Shown here in pieces: positions 1-9,899 of a DNA stretch of 24,417 bases; positions within the stretch are counted from its first letter, which is position 1, and every line of letters starts with the position of its first letter. The stretch comes from Perkinsus chesapeaki (lineage: Eukaryota > Perkinsozoa > Perkinsida > Perkinsidae), in contig JAAPAO010000334.1 in NCBI GenBank assembly GCA_013115145.1, positions 13,982 through 38,398 on the forward strand. The letters are read 5' to 3'. A program made the translations under genes and the position numbers. The notes below the pieces were generated by a model. It worked only from the letters and a program-made list of their open reading frames with translations, searched no databases and was not told where the DNA came from.

Positions 1-70
1 CCTCTGTTTTATTATAGTGACATCTCCTCTGTTTTATTATAGTGACATCTCCTCTGTTTTATTATAGTGA
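1..70. repeat. 25-nt tandem repeat at window edge
   Basis: A 25-nt unit beginning CCTCTGTTTTATTATAG is repeated almost three times from the first base; the last copy diverges after TGAT. It lies just upstream of an intron acceptor (TTTGCAG ending at 102), so it is intronic in the RCC1-type gene. The array may extend to the left of the window. Confidence 0.9.
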
Positions 71-102
71 TATTGTTCATTGCTTTATATTAGTCTTTGC
101 AG

Positions 103-2396
103 GTTTACGGTCGTCGACCCCATTGCGCGTGCGTGGCCCTTTGGAGGAGAGAAAGATCGTTAAAGCTGCGTGTGGTGGATCACATATGGCAGCAATAACT
201 GATGAGGGCGAGCTTTATACTTGGGGGTAATACGGTGGAAATCATTTAGTATATCATCGATTGATTTATAGTCACCGATTTAGAAGTTGTTAATTGTTAT
301 TTGCCAAATATGATTGGATTTAGAATGTTCTCCTGTTACAGGAGTCCTGTACATGCTTTGGTGTTGTTTGACCTTTTATTATATAAACTGACTTTTCGAA
401 TGGTTTCAACAAATCACCACAGACTTATTGGCGTCGTCAGCTCAGGGACTCAGACCACTGATCTGAATTGCACCAATGCCCAATAGTTAGCAATGAACCA
501 TTCGATTAAAATTTTTTTACATCGAAACTTCGTCCGGTTTGCTTTCCCTGATTTATTGGAAAATGATTCTCAGAATTTAACGTGGTATTTCACGCTCTCC
601 GTTTCGGAGACAAGTCTTTGTATTTCCTGTCGTTGTACTGGATAATATAACCAAGCATATAATATAAAGATGTCGGTCAGTGATTTCGGTATTGCTGCTG
701 GCAGGTTGACAGGGAGGATTTTCCTATCGAAAGTGTTAGGTATGAATTTGAGTAGTGCTGTCTCCTTTTGTGTCGCACTGTGTACTTCGGTGATTATATA
801 CCATCGCTTCCTCCATTATGGAGACTTCTTCCCCACGGCAGGTATGGTCGTGATGGCAACCTGGGCCACGGTGACAAAGCTGACGTTGGTGTACCTAAAT
901 TGGTTGAGACCCTAGCAGGCAAGAAGATAGTTGACGTTGCTGCCGGCGGTGGGCATACCATGGCCCTGGATGATAAGGGAGTCCTGTAATGATAAGGAGG
1001 ATGCTGTGTTGTGGAGGAGAATTTCTATTAGTGTCTCTTTGGAAAATCGTTTTCTGCGTGGAAAACGTTACGTAGTAATTGCCACTGATATTATTTTTAT
1101 CCCTAATTATTTCACTACTGAATCTTGTAGCTTGAATTCGACTGTTGTTTGAAGGTTACGTTGTATTTTACATATTATGTGCTGTGAGCTGCGGGGCTCC
1201 CTCACCACTATACGCTACGTAGGGCCGAAGAGCGTGTTTTTGGCCGTTTGGTATTTCCCGTATTTTCCTGAGCGGCTGTAGATGCAGCCAGCGACGTGAA
1301 AAGTTTCCCACACTTGACCTGATATGTCTAAGTACACTACGTCTGACTTGGTCTTCTCCAACACTAAATAATAGTTACCACAAATTTCCAATATATATTA
1401 CGTTATTGGTATTTATTTTAATGTTTTCATCCGGATTGGTATGGCCAGCTGAACCGTATCGCTGTGGTTGAGAAAAACAGTCCTACAACGCTCAAGACAA
1501 TCTTTGATCCCTGTACGTTATAATAAGGAATGGTTTTTAGAATCAATTCATTTTAATCAACGTTGTGCAATTGGTTTTCAGTTATTCAGCAGTAGTAGTT
1601 TAACAATAAGATGTATGTGCTCACTTTTTAACTAGTAACTATTAAACATAGTGATATAGTTGGCTGAATGATATTAGTAAAAACACCTTCACAGGGATAA
1701 TCCCTGAGGGATTAGGTGGATGCTCGGCTGAGATAATTTCTGATACGCTGTCCCCTTATTGGCACTGAAATGAAGCACCTTTGTGTCATTTCAGTTATGT
1801 ATTTGGCAGAGGAAGGGACGGACAATTAGGCCGAGGAGATAATATAGAGTCGGTTGCAGCCTACCGAACGTTACCAGTTGTTGTTGATTACTTCGGCGCT
1901 AATAAACTGAGAGTCACGGTAATATAAAGGGAACTACGTAGGGCGAGATGGTATGATAGAAAAAAATATCATGTATATGTCTTGTATGTCCTTTGTATAA
2001 GTCTTTATCTTTTTTATGAAAAGTCATAAAGCGTATCTTTGAAGACACTGTGATTTTCTAGAGGATTAGTGTGAGGTACGGAGGAGAATAGTCACCATCT
2101 TCAACAGTCTTTGGTGTCATTTCATTTAACTCATCTCATCCATATGTGACTACACGTTGACCGAAAACCGCAATCAATCCAATAGGACCTCGCTTTTGCC
2201 AGCACACAGAGGTAGTTTGCCAACTGAGTTAGAAATGTACCGACTCTGTTTCGAGATTTACCTTTTTCAATTTGTGGTATTTGTAACTGTAGGGTTGTTT
2301 TTGGTGTTCATTAAATCCATTGATTTATTACATATTTTCCCATTTCAGGCCATTGCGTGCGGTAATGACTATTCAGTTGCTCTAGCAACAGCCTAG
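103..2396 (+). CDS. RCC1-repeat (regulator of chromosome condensation-like) protein, 3' part, four exons
   Basis: Exons are 103-226, 842-985, 1795-1918 and 2349-2396 (TAG). Each junction is GT-AG, and codon phases match across all three introns. The joined product has canonical RCC1 blades: ACGGSHMAAITDEGELYTWG, then YGRDGNLGHGD, AAGGGHTMALDDKG, FGRGRDGQLGRGD and IACGNDYSVAL. RCC1 repeats form a seven-bladed propeller, used for Ran nucleotide exchange in RCC1 itself and for many other roles in relatives; which applies here cannot be told. Only about 2.5 blades are inside the window; the 5' part lies to the left, since exon 103-226 starts mid-codon after an acceptor. The introns are long (615, 809 and 430 nt), and two carry the 22-nt double palindromes described below. 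Confidence 0.88.
330..351. repeat. 22-nt 7-8-7 double palindrome, W = CTCCTGTA
   Basis: W(1-7) at 330-336, reverse complement of W at 337-344, W(2-8) at 345-351, all exact. Located in RCC1 intron 1. Read as a transposon excision footprint. Confidence 0.8.
1692..1713. repeat. 22-nt 7-8-7 double palindrome, W = CAGGGATT
   Basis: W(1-7), reverse complement of W, W(2-8), all exact. Located in RCC1 intron 2, about 80 nt before its acceptor. Confidence 0.8.
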
Positions 2397-2832
2397 GTTT
2401 AAGAGTGTTATGACCAGTAGGTCATGTTACACAGTTTCAGTGATAGTGGCTATAAAGCACCAGTAGTAGTTACTTCAATAATAATAGTTTCATTAACAAA
2501 TAAACTGGTCTTCTGTTTTCAATGTGTACTTGTCAGAGTCGCGACATAGTCGATCGAACTGTACAGCATGATTTGGTTGATTTAATAGGAATAATAAATA
2601 TATAATTATATTTTATCTACGTACTGTGATGAAGATATTATTGAATTGTAATAAGATAGAAATGATATATTCTATAATTAATATTACTGCTCTCTTCTTG
2701 ATAAGAATCTTACGTGACAAAGGATCAGCTCCTCCAAAGCAAAGATATGCATATAACTGTTTGAATACTTAACGTCTGGCGGTGTGATATGATCTACTAT
2801 AACCCTAAGAGGGCTCGTTTTGTTGTTTTGTT
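2397..2832. other. intergenic, no gene seen
   Basis: AT-rich spacer between the RCC1 gene stop and the next gene. Contains short AT runs (about 2580-2660) and a small imperfect hairpin near 2411-2426. No coding signal was recognised. Confidence 0.6.
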
Positions 2833-3517
2833 ATGCCGGCAGATTCCCCTCAGAAAAGCAAGTCGTCAGAGGGCATGGGTGATGTTCCCTATAGGGTGCC
2901 CATGTCGAGGGATTTGGAGGGTTCGGTGTACTCCGATCCACCGGTCATCTGGACAAGAATTATGCCAATCAAAGATGATACTTTTACGTGGGGTAAGAAA
3001 AGAATATTGAGGGTGCGCTCTTCTTCTTAAGCATTGAGTGAAAATGGTGATGGTCGTAGTTATTTGATCGACTTACAAATAATTTGTCGGATGGTTTGTA
3101 GCTGGTAACGATTCTGTAAGGCTCGCTAAGCGACCAGACATATATCGTCCAGCTATGCAACTCACAAGTGTCACTTGCTGAATCGAATCACCGTCAGACC
3201 TGGTAGAAAGGTGATAGCAGAGTATAGAGAAGTGCAAACTGCCTACCCGTTACTACGGGTATCTTGCTTCATCGCACTGTGTAGATTTCCGACTATCAAT
3301 ATCTTTGTCAGCAAGATATTTATATTTTTCTATTCAGAGCAAATATATAAAGGTGAAGCCTCGCCGCCGGTATCTGAGCAGCTTCCACAAGATCTGGATG
3401 GTCATCCCTTCCAAGGCTCAACCTACATTCCCCTCGAGCCGGGTTGTATGGTGTATCTTCATCCACGAGGGGACAGAGGACTCCGATTTGGTGGTCGATA
3501 CAGACCGTGGGCACTGA
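2833..3517 (+). CDS. hypothetical protein, three (or four) exons, about 150 aa
   Basis: Exon 1 is 2833-2992 (ATG; donor GTAAGA). The last exon is 3338-3517, after a 79-nt intron with acceptor CTATTCAG, ending ...DLVVDTDRGH. A middle exon encodes LNRITVRPGRKVIAEYREV and ends at 3258. Its 5' boundary is ambiguous: either one intron 2993-3130 (155 aa), or a 14-nt micro-exon at 3102-3115 followed by a 53-nt intron ending at 3168 (147 aa). Both keep the frame. The start is the first ATG of an open frame and could be preceded by another exon. The C-terminal half is basic (KYIKVKPRRRYLSSFHKIW). No family was recognised and no signal peptide or membrane segment is evident. Confidence 0.55.
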
Positions 3518-3725
3518 TGGTGAAGCCAAGTACGGCACCGAGTCCAATGGGAAACAGTTATGAGCATTCTTATCACGATGGTTTCAATTGATTTATCAAA
3601 TTCATTGAGTTGTAATGTCCAAAGATTTCCAAAGTAACTGTGACGGTTGTTGCGGCTGCAAAAACATTTTAAAGTGGGGGCATCCAGAGTGTTTGGAAAA
3701 GCAACTGTTTCTGGTTGTATTTGAG

Positions 3726-4473
3726 ATGTTATTCAATAAAGCTATGGGTTTGATAGCAGCAGCGGCCACTGTGGCATCCTTCGCTTACTGGTTCAATTTC
3801 CTCCTCAACGATCCTTTCCATCTTGGTTGGAAGACCATGGATTCACGTCACGTCACATTTGGTCATTGCCAACAGTTCGGCTTATCGGTCGCGTTGAGCG
3901 ACGTTCTGGCGTTGCTGCCCTTCTTTGCTAGTCACAGTTTGCTGGCACGGAGGAGTGTTAAGAAGGCTATTGGGGTGTTTGATGAACCTTATGAACAATC
4001 GGTTTACTTTGGCGTCAGCTCACTAACATTGGCGATGTCGGTTTACTTGTGGTGTCCTGTAAGCGACTGTTCTTCCTTTAACATGACTGATGTGAGCCTA
4101 TTAAAAGGCGTTCTGTGGTTTGGGTTATCTATAATAGGCATGGTCCTCACTACCGCATCCAGCGCGACAGTCATTTCCTTACTGGGAAAGAAACGACAGA
4201 AGAAGCTTGTGAAGACGTTCCCGTACAGTATCGTGAGGCATCCAGGTCAACTTGGATTTCTGCTACTATTCTGGTCAATCCCAGCATACACTCCGAACCA
4301 CTTGTTCCTGGGGCTGTTATGAACTGTATTCCCTATCGGCGGTCGTGTTGCTCGAGGAGGCTGATCTTCGAGATCCTATTGTTGGTTTCGGCAAGGAGTA
4401 CGATAAATACGCTGAAGAAGTGAATGCATTCATTCCAAGTCGCCGTGCATTAGGGTGTGTTTTCTGCCGTTAG
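3726..4473 (+). pseudogene. NnrU/MddA-like membrane methyltransferase, copy 1, frameshifted
   Basis: Paralogue of the intact gene at 4993-5787. Matching segments include YWFNFLLNDPFHLGW, FASHSLLARRSVKK and FPYSIVRHPGQLGFLLLFW; after a frame change comes LYSLSAVVLLEEADLRDP, ending in a YDKYAEEVNAFIP-type tail at 4473. The ATG at 3726 aligns with the start of copy 2; the frame is open upstream to 3615, but that N-terminal addition is absent from copy 2. At 4318-4322 the frame runs into TGA and the conserved tail continues in the +1 frame; no GT-AG intron can explain this. About 10 residues are also missing before FPYSIVRHP, including the loop with the FG motif. A sequencing error is the alternative to a true pseudogene, but the extra deletion favours decay. 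Confidence 0.75.
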
Positions 4474-4992
4474 TTCTCTTGTACGTACATTTGCCTCTCA
4501 AACCCTCCTATTGTGTTATGAAGTGCCAATACGATTGTCTCTTGGTGATGCATTTATACCTTGGCATTTGATGCCTGGCATCGAGTTGTCTGCGAAATGG
4601 CCGAGTTCGGGTCTTGTTTCTCTTCACTGACCCATATTCCTTTCCTGAGGAGGTAAGAATGATCTTGCCACTTTGATCTCCGAAGATGATATCTTTCTCA
4701 CTGTCTTCCGTAATCCGAGCTCTCCCTCCCAATTGGCCTATATCTAAAAAGGTAATTATTCGTACGATATATGAATATATATATTTTGATAGATCAATAA
4801 TACCAATATCAGTAGATTCACACTAATGCCTAATTTACAATATACAGTAGATACTTGTTATTATAATTGGTTCCTGGTTGCGATTTGAATTCAGCGCTGA
4901 TGCTGGGCACATTTCCAATTTCGACGACCGGCCTTCTATGATGAGCTGATATTGTTTTTCGCTTGCCATTTTACAACTAGTGTTTTTCAGTA
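4474..4992. other. spacer between the methyltransferase paralogues
   Basis: No coding signal recognised. AT-rich at about 4740-4860. The last bases, TTTTTCAG immediately before TAATGG, resemble a splice acceptor, so copy 2 may have an intron in its 5' UTR. Confidence 0.5.
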
Positions 4993-5787
4993 ATGGCTTT
5001 CAACTTTACAGCGTATCTCCTGTCTCGTGTTGCCTTCGCTGGTACCATATTGGTATTCCCCTACTGGCTTAACTTCATGCTTAACGATCCCCTTCAATTG
5101 GGCTGGAACACTATAGACTCTGGCGATGTGTTGCCTGAAGGAACATGTGTTATTTTCGATCCTCATTCTCTGTACAACAATCTGCTAGCCTTCTTCATAT
5201 TCGCTGTGCCTCATAGTGTTCTTGCAAGGCAAAGTGTGAAGAAGATTTTGCGCATCGCCGACAAGCCGTATGAAAGGCCGCTCTTTGCCTTCATCAGCCC
5301 TGTAACATTCTTCCTAACATTTTACTATTGGCAACCGATAAGCAACTGTAGCAGATTTGATATCAGCACCTTATCATGTGGTGCCATCATGGTATCAACT
5401 ACGATAAGTTTGATAGCAGTTATATACATCCTGGGCGTAATGTTTACACTACCTGACCACATATTTGGGACTGAGCGCTACAAGCTTAAAAGTGGGGAAA
5501 CGCAGAAGGGAAAGTTGATAACTACCTTTCCGTACAACCTGGTGCGCCATCCAGCCGGCGCTGGATTCCTTTGGCTGTTCTGGAGTTTTCCTTCTTATAA
5601 TGTGAATCACATTATAATTAGTAGTATGTGGACACTCTATGTTGTTCCTGCTACGCTGTTACTTGAAGAAAACAGTCTGCGAGGCCCCAATGGTGAATTT
5701 GGGCCCGCTTATGATCGATACGCTGAAGATGTGGCTGCTTTTTTACCTGGTAAATGTGTTTTTAGAGCTTTTTTTGGAAAGAAGTGA
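4993..5787 (+). CDS. NnrU/MddA-like membrane methyltransferase, copy 2 (intact, 264 aa)
   Basis: Single-exon polytopic membrane protein of 264 aa. Hallmarks of the NnrU / methanethiol S-methyltransferase branch of the isoprenylcysteine methyltransferase-like family are present in order: TM1 (about residues 8-30) ending in YWLNFMLNDP; PHSVLARQSVKK (about 74-85) with the family His-Ser pair; the KPYERPLF segment; TM3-TM4; FPYNLVRHPAGAGFLWLFW (about 178-196) with the Arg-His-Pro motif; and LLEENSL...YDRYAEDVAAFLP at the end. Characterised relatives use S-adenosylmethionine to methylate methanethiol, giving dimethyl sulfide. That substrate is plausible for a marine protist but is inference; other family members act on other thiols or have unknown roles. 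It sits 519 nt downstream of a broken paralogue on the same strand. The start aligns with the expected first membrane helix. Confidence 0.82.
   Translation: MAFNFTAYLLSRVAFAGTILVFPYWLNFMLNDPLQLGWNTIDSGDVLPEGTCVIFDPHSLYNNLLAFFIFAVPHSVLARQSVKKILRIADKPYERPLFAFISPVTFFLTFYYWQPISNCSRFDISTLSCGAIMVSTTISLIAVIYILGVMFTLPDHIFGTERYKLKSGETQKGKLITTFPYNLVRHPAGAGFLWLFWSFPSYNVNHIIISSMWTLYVVPATLLLEENSLRGPNGEFGPAYDRYAEDVAAFLPGKCVFRAFFGKK
5595..5617. repeat. 23-nt perfect palindrome with one central unpaired base, inside coding sequence
   Basis: Eleven paired bases flank a single A at 5606. It lies within the intact methyltransferase gene (codons for SYNVNHII). The aligned region of copy 1 has the same length, so this is not a simple insertion. 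Confidence 0.85.
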
Positions 5788-6386
5788 CGTTGTGCGGTTG
5801 GTTGTTCAGGAAGCATCCTCATAAGTATGTCGGTTAATTTGTTTCGAGGTAGCCAGCATGAATCTTCCGTATATGATCCAGCCTGCTTTTTCATTGTCAT
5901 TCTGCACTCTCCTTTCGTTATCAATTTCTCCATTATGAGTAAACTTGTGTTGCCTAATTTATCGCTAGTTCGAGAATGGCGAATCGGAACAAGAAAGGCC
6001 CCAGAGCTCTCGCCAGCATCCGGATTACGGACGGGGCAGCACACATTAGAGGCAAATAAGATTGGCGTAGTGATGGCATTGTTTGATATTCCACAAAACC
6101 TGTCCCCTAGTGATTGTTGCTTCGGTTCATTAGTTTTATTATTCCAATTGACAGTACATATTTTTGTGTTACAAGTAACCAGTTGGTTAGTGTGGGATAG
6201 GTTATTCCTGAAATGGTCGGGTTTGACACGTATTGTACTGTTGCGATTGGCCTGACGTAATGACGTCTACTTGGAAGATAATAACAACCTGAGTATTACC
6301 ACTCATGAACACGACGAGCAATAGAATGAAGATAAGAAAGTATGGGGAGTGTGTGAGCGACGGTATACATACCAACACCGCAATAA
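5788..6386. other. spacer, no convincing gene; possible tail of the minus-strand Cys-rich gene
   Basis: Open frames here (142 codons on plus, 111 on minus) overlap each other, lack recognisable motifs and have low-complexity composition. On the minus strand near 6270-6390 a hydrophobic segment (FLIFILLLVVFMS) could be a C-terminal membrane exon of the gene at 6387-7139. Confidence 0.4.
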
Positions 6387-7139
6387 TCACTTCCCTCGGT
6401 ATAATAAATAGAGAATAAGTGAACAATCTACATAGTGATAATTCATCTGCATCTGCCTCTGACTAGCGGTAATGAACAGAAGGATTATGAACCCTTCAAC
6501 AGTTCCTGGAACTGAGTTACACTTGACAGATGAGGAGTCAACGTATTTGACGCCATGACATTCTTTCTTAACGTATGCCCATATTATAAAGACATATATC
6601 ACCATGCATCGTACTATGGCAATTTACATTACCCCAGCAATGTTTGACATAACTCTGAAACAACATGAACGCTTGGTGGTCAAGAGCCTCACCATATCGC
6701 ATTTGAGAACACAACGTCCACGGTCACACTTCGTATATTTTCCAGGCCACTCAGTGTTGGTAGGGCAGTCTTTGTTTTCATTACATTGAGGGAGGCACAT
6801 GCCACCGTCAATTCTTCCCTCATACTGAACAGCATGCCATCAAGCAACATAGTGATTCATTACAAGAGACATGAATGGTTTTTCATCATTCCTCATGCAA
6901 TGACAGTCAGAAAACTGTTGCCCATCCTAAGTACAACTTCCAGCGGGCTCGTCATATGGACCTGAACCAGGCGCTCAGTCAATTTAGGCAAATTGATGTA
7001 TAAACAGCCCTCGAGTTCGAATAGCGATAAGATAACCCTTGGTAATGGTTAGTACGCATCGTTACCAGTGTCAAGCCTCCTGCTGTTGTTGCTGGTACTT
7101 CCAGCTCTGATGAAACTGAGCAGACAGGTTCACACTTTA
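6387..7139 (-). CDS. Cys-rich protein with hydrophobic C-terminus, multi-exon, N-terminus unresolved
   Basis: Secure minus-strand exons are 6962-7009, 6864-6914, 6693-6824 and 6573-6654, joined by introns of 47, 39 and 38 nt. All three junctions are GT-AG and phase 0, and the frames agree. The product contains SDCHCMRN, then a dense Cys cluster (GGMCLPQCNENKDCP, YTKCDRGRCVLKCDM), then KHCWGNVNC...DICLYNMGI. Spacing resembles small EGF-like or Cys-knot ectodomain modules common in protist surface proteins. An exon after a 61-nt intron (high end 6511) carries a hydrophobic run (GFIILLFITAS), perhaps a membrane anchor. Upstream, about 7066-7139 encodes VCSVSSELEVPATTAGG and ends at a GTAACG donor; no signal peptide could be found, so the true start is probably further right. 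No specific function can be given. Confidence 0.6.
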
Positions 7140-8106
7140 CATAACTACTGATGGAGGTGCTTACTTCTGGGCAAATACCGAACCATCCTTGGAGAAAGCC
7201 GACAAGGTGAAGAGAATGACTTCGATAGATCTCATTGATGGCAAGTTCGAGAGCTACCTTGGCAGAGTTACTGACCACCCTCCAATTTCTTACACTAGCG
7301 GTGAGACTCATAACATATTATGGGGGGCACCGAGCTACCCTCGACTGAGCGAAACATGGAGAGTTGCGACACGCCGTTGGATCACTACGACCTTGGGGGT
7401 TGTCGTCGAAGCTTTCTGCTTCTACCTCCATTAGCGATCCGTCGGTCCTCGCAACTCGCCCATTGTTTCTAGCGGTTCTGGCGGATACGTTGAGGAGATT
7501 TTACAGTACGATACACGCAGTGTGTCGAAGTAAATTCGGGGAGTATCCGGGCGGGCCCTAGTGGCCCGGTAGCTGTACGCCATATCGATGTGACGCGACG
7601 GGAGGCTGTACGCAACCTACTCTAGGAGGCTTGCCAGCCAGGCTGCTCTGCTGGGTCGCTCCAGGGTCGCCTCGCGACAGTTTTTCTTGGCATCAAAAGG
7701 CTGAAACACGTATTCCAATTTGGAATTCGCAGTTCAACGTTCCGTACCCAGTCGGTAATAAATACGTACACTCAGCGCGTCGCGACTCTTGCTTCAACAT
7801 GCCATCCTTACGGATTCGTCGTTGGATGACCTAAGGAGCGATGTGCACACAGGGGCGAGTAGAGACTAGCTCTAAAGCTGATGTTGATGGGGAATGTACT
7901 CAATGGCAGGAGTTGTTGGGCGATACCAAAATCGCTCATTTATTGGAATTAACGGCCGCTAAGATGCACTAAGAACTATAGGCCTTGCTGAATTTGGCTT
8001 CATGATGGAGTGGCTCGTCCTCATCACTGTCGCAGGCAGTCTTATCTCATATGCTAAGCATGTTATGCTTCAACTTTTGTTCCGTTGTTAGTTGTTCCCT
8101 CGTTCA

Positions 8107-8137
8107 GTACAATATGTACTTGAAGTACGTATTGTAC
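8107..8137. repeat. 31-nt inverted repeat with one central base
   Basis: Two 15-nt arms around a single G at 8122, with one mismatch. Directly followed by a second inverted-repeat cluster. Confidence 0.85.
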
Positions 8138-8142
8138 AGTAC

Positions 8143-8166
8143 GTACATCAGATGTACAGTACATCT
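8143..8166. repeat. variant double palindrome, W = GTACATCT, with 2 extra bases
   Basis: W(1-7) at 8143-8149, reverse complement of W at 8150-8157, two extra bases (AG), then W(2-8) at 8160-8166. Same plan as the exact 22-nt elements with a 2-nt filler. A 19-nt perfect palindrome at 8149-8167 overlaps it. Confidence 0.7.
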
Positions 8167-8600
8167 GAATGCCAGAGAGGTGACGCCGAGTTGTACGCGT
8201 GCCACAAAGTAGCGAGCTTCGACGCATAACCTTTACTGTATTTACTGTAGACCTGTAATGGGGGTCGTAACTGTTCATTACCAAGAGCTTGTGGATAGCT
8301 CCCGGTGGGTTGCCACCGCTCATATCGGCTTCATGGCTTATCATGTATTAGAGCACGTAGTAGGGATGAGTACCCGATTGGGGTTCTCGCACAGCACGTG
8401 TACCTTCCTGATCACTTAAGCGTGGGGCCCCTCCATAAGCTGTGTGGAGCTGGTGGAGCCTGATCAATTGTGCTTGATAGTCGAGCCCTGGCTTCCATTC
8501 TGGGCTGAGGGTTTTGACGATCATGAGGTTTCTTCTTATCCTTAGTTTAACCAAATCTAACATTGAATTCTGTCGCCGTGGCAACAACACATCTTAGACA

Positions 8601-9628
8601 ATGCTGATGTCGAACAACCTTATTGGTACCGCCCTTCTCGTTGCCACTCTGTCCGTGGTCGCTACAATGAGTGAGTCTATGCCTAAATGGTGGCAAGACA
8701 TTTATAGCTCTCTGGATTACTTTCCTGTGGTGACCGAAGCTGACGGTTGTGAACTCAGTAAGAAGCTTAGTTCATGTCTCTATACCACTGAGACTCTCTT
8801 TGGTTCGGTCAACATGACGTTGACGAATCTGAGGATACACTCCTCAGACGGCAGCCGACCGGTTGTATCGGCCGGTTCTGTTTATAGGAAGGATGGGACG
8901 CATGATGTGTCAGCAATTACAGGAAGGCTCTTCCTTACTGAAACATTCACTTCAAGTGGTGGAGAAAGATTCAATGTTACCTGGGAAGTGGATGCTACAG
9001 AACATCTGCTCTCTCCTGTTAAGGTCGGTGAGTTTTTAACATACTCGACCATTACAATCGATTCCTCTTTTGGCAAACATGTTGTCCAGTCTAAGCAGAG
9101 CACCATAATGGCTGGTCCAGCGTCTGCACTTTCAGTGCACGAGGCTCCACACTTTAGGAGCGCAAAGGATCCCGATGAGCAGATCGAGTACGTGCTAGAG
9201 TTATCCTTATATGTTTCTCACGGTTATTTCTATTTTGGTGTAGCCGGGATAAACTTTGAAGCCTCGTGGAATAGCCCAAATGGACTTCGACGTGAAATGG
9301 CTTCCGGGAGTAAGGATATCGCTCGCCTGTGGTATATTCGATCATGAGGCAGCCATACCTAGATCCAGAATATCCTATCATGCCATCAATCTCTGCATCA
9401 AGCAAAAGTTTACAGTTTCTTATGCAGGGCTCCTCCACGGAAGGTTCAAATTTTGTAGTTTTTGCTGCCCAGGCAAATCGGCGGCTGTCATACCAGCGCC
9501 AGGTCCAAATATCTCTATATTATCTTTCAGTATTGCGTTCAGTTTCATCTCTCACTGCAAGTCTCGCCGCTGTCGAACAGCGGCTGTCTAAAGTTAGGCC
9601 AGATCGAAAAGTTTCGAGTCACTGTTAA
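8601..9628 (+). CDS. secreted protein of unknown family, two exons
   Basis: Exon 1 (8601-9309) starts with a clear signal peptide (LIGTALLVATLSVVATMSES) and runs as a 236-codon extracellular domain with a possible disulphide (CELSKKLSSC) and N-glycosylation sequons (NMT, NVT). A strong donor GTAAGG at 9310 and an acceptor at 9367-9368 give a 59-nt intron; exon 2 (9369-9628) then continues in phase to TAA, with SSTEGSNFVVFAAQANRR and a helical tail (SVSSLTASLAAVEQRLSKV). Without splicing the frame would stop at 9347 (249 codons in total). The intron model is inferred from site quality and phase. No homologue is recognised; the overall look is of a lineage-specific secreted or surface protein. 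A 22-nt footprint begins 2 nt before the end of the stop codon. Confidence 0.65.
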
Positions 9629-9646
9629 TGACTCATTAATAATGAG
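9625..9646. repeat. 22-nt 7-8-7 double palindrome, W = TTAATGAG
   Basis: Exact. It overlaps the stop codon of the secreted-protein gene. Collapsing it to W leaves the TAA in place, so it has not created that stop. Confidence 0.8.
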
Positions 9647-9795
9647 CCACTAGACCGACAATGTAACCTTGCTTTGGTGAACTCAAAAGCAACAGGGTTT
9701 TACAGATGGAAACACTGCGAGTCAAGTCTTATGACTCAACTCAGCAACGGTCAACGATCAAGAGTTGTATTAGCGCAACAGGTTGAACACCATGC

Positions 9796-9817
9796 GCCGC
9801 GGGCCGCGGCCCGCGGC
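9796..9817. repeat. 22-nt GC-only palindrome (no spacer)
   Basis: A perfect even palindrome made only of G and C, starting GCCGCGGGCC. It has no central unpaired base, unlike the other palindromes here, and stands out from the surrounding mid-GC sequence. Confidence 0.85.
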
Positions 9818-9899
9818 TGTAGCTGCGTCCAAAGGGTGGATTGCTGGCGAACAAATGTATGGTAAACGGTACAATACGAACGCGACAAGCCACAAACTA

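Larger units (their letters stand above)
7140..8600. other. unresolved region with fragmentary coding-like segments
   Basis: Several short open segments on plus (about 7150-7310, 7440-7530, 7840-7970) and minus (8348-8590, 8063-8344) look partly coding, but no chain of exons with consistent phases could be built and no family was recognised. One plus segment encodes LDYFPV-unrelated text such as DLIDGKFESYLGRVTDHPP; a minus segment encodes GLDYQAQLIRLHQLHTAYGG. It could hold a decayed mobile element or 5' exons of the flanking Cys-rich gene. Confidence 0.35.

Noticed and set aside
3169-3181. Frameshift in the small gene at 2833-3517
   Set aside because: Alternative acceptors give fully in-frame splicing without any frameshift.
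5827-6255. 142-codon plus-strand open frame after the intact methyltransferase
   Set aside because: No motif, low-complexity hydrophobic composition, overlaps an equally open minus frame, and no consistent exon structure.
7630-7970. Possible BEL/Pao retrotransposon polymerase fragments (text resembling TQRVATLASTCHPYGFV)
   Set aside because: The similarity is to a short loose pattern only, no catalytic YxDD-like or integrase motif was found, and frames are inconsistent.
9629-9865. Extension of the secreted protein beyond 9628 if the palindrome at 9625 were removed
   Set aside because: Reducing the footprint to its 8-mer still leaves the TAA stop, so the stop is ancestral and the downstream open frame is probably chance.
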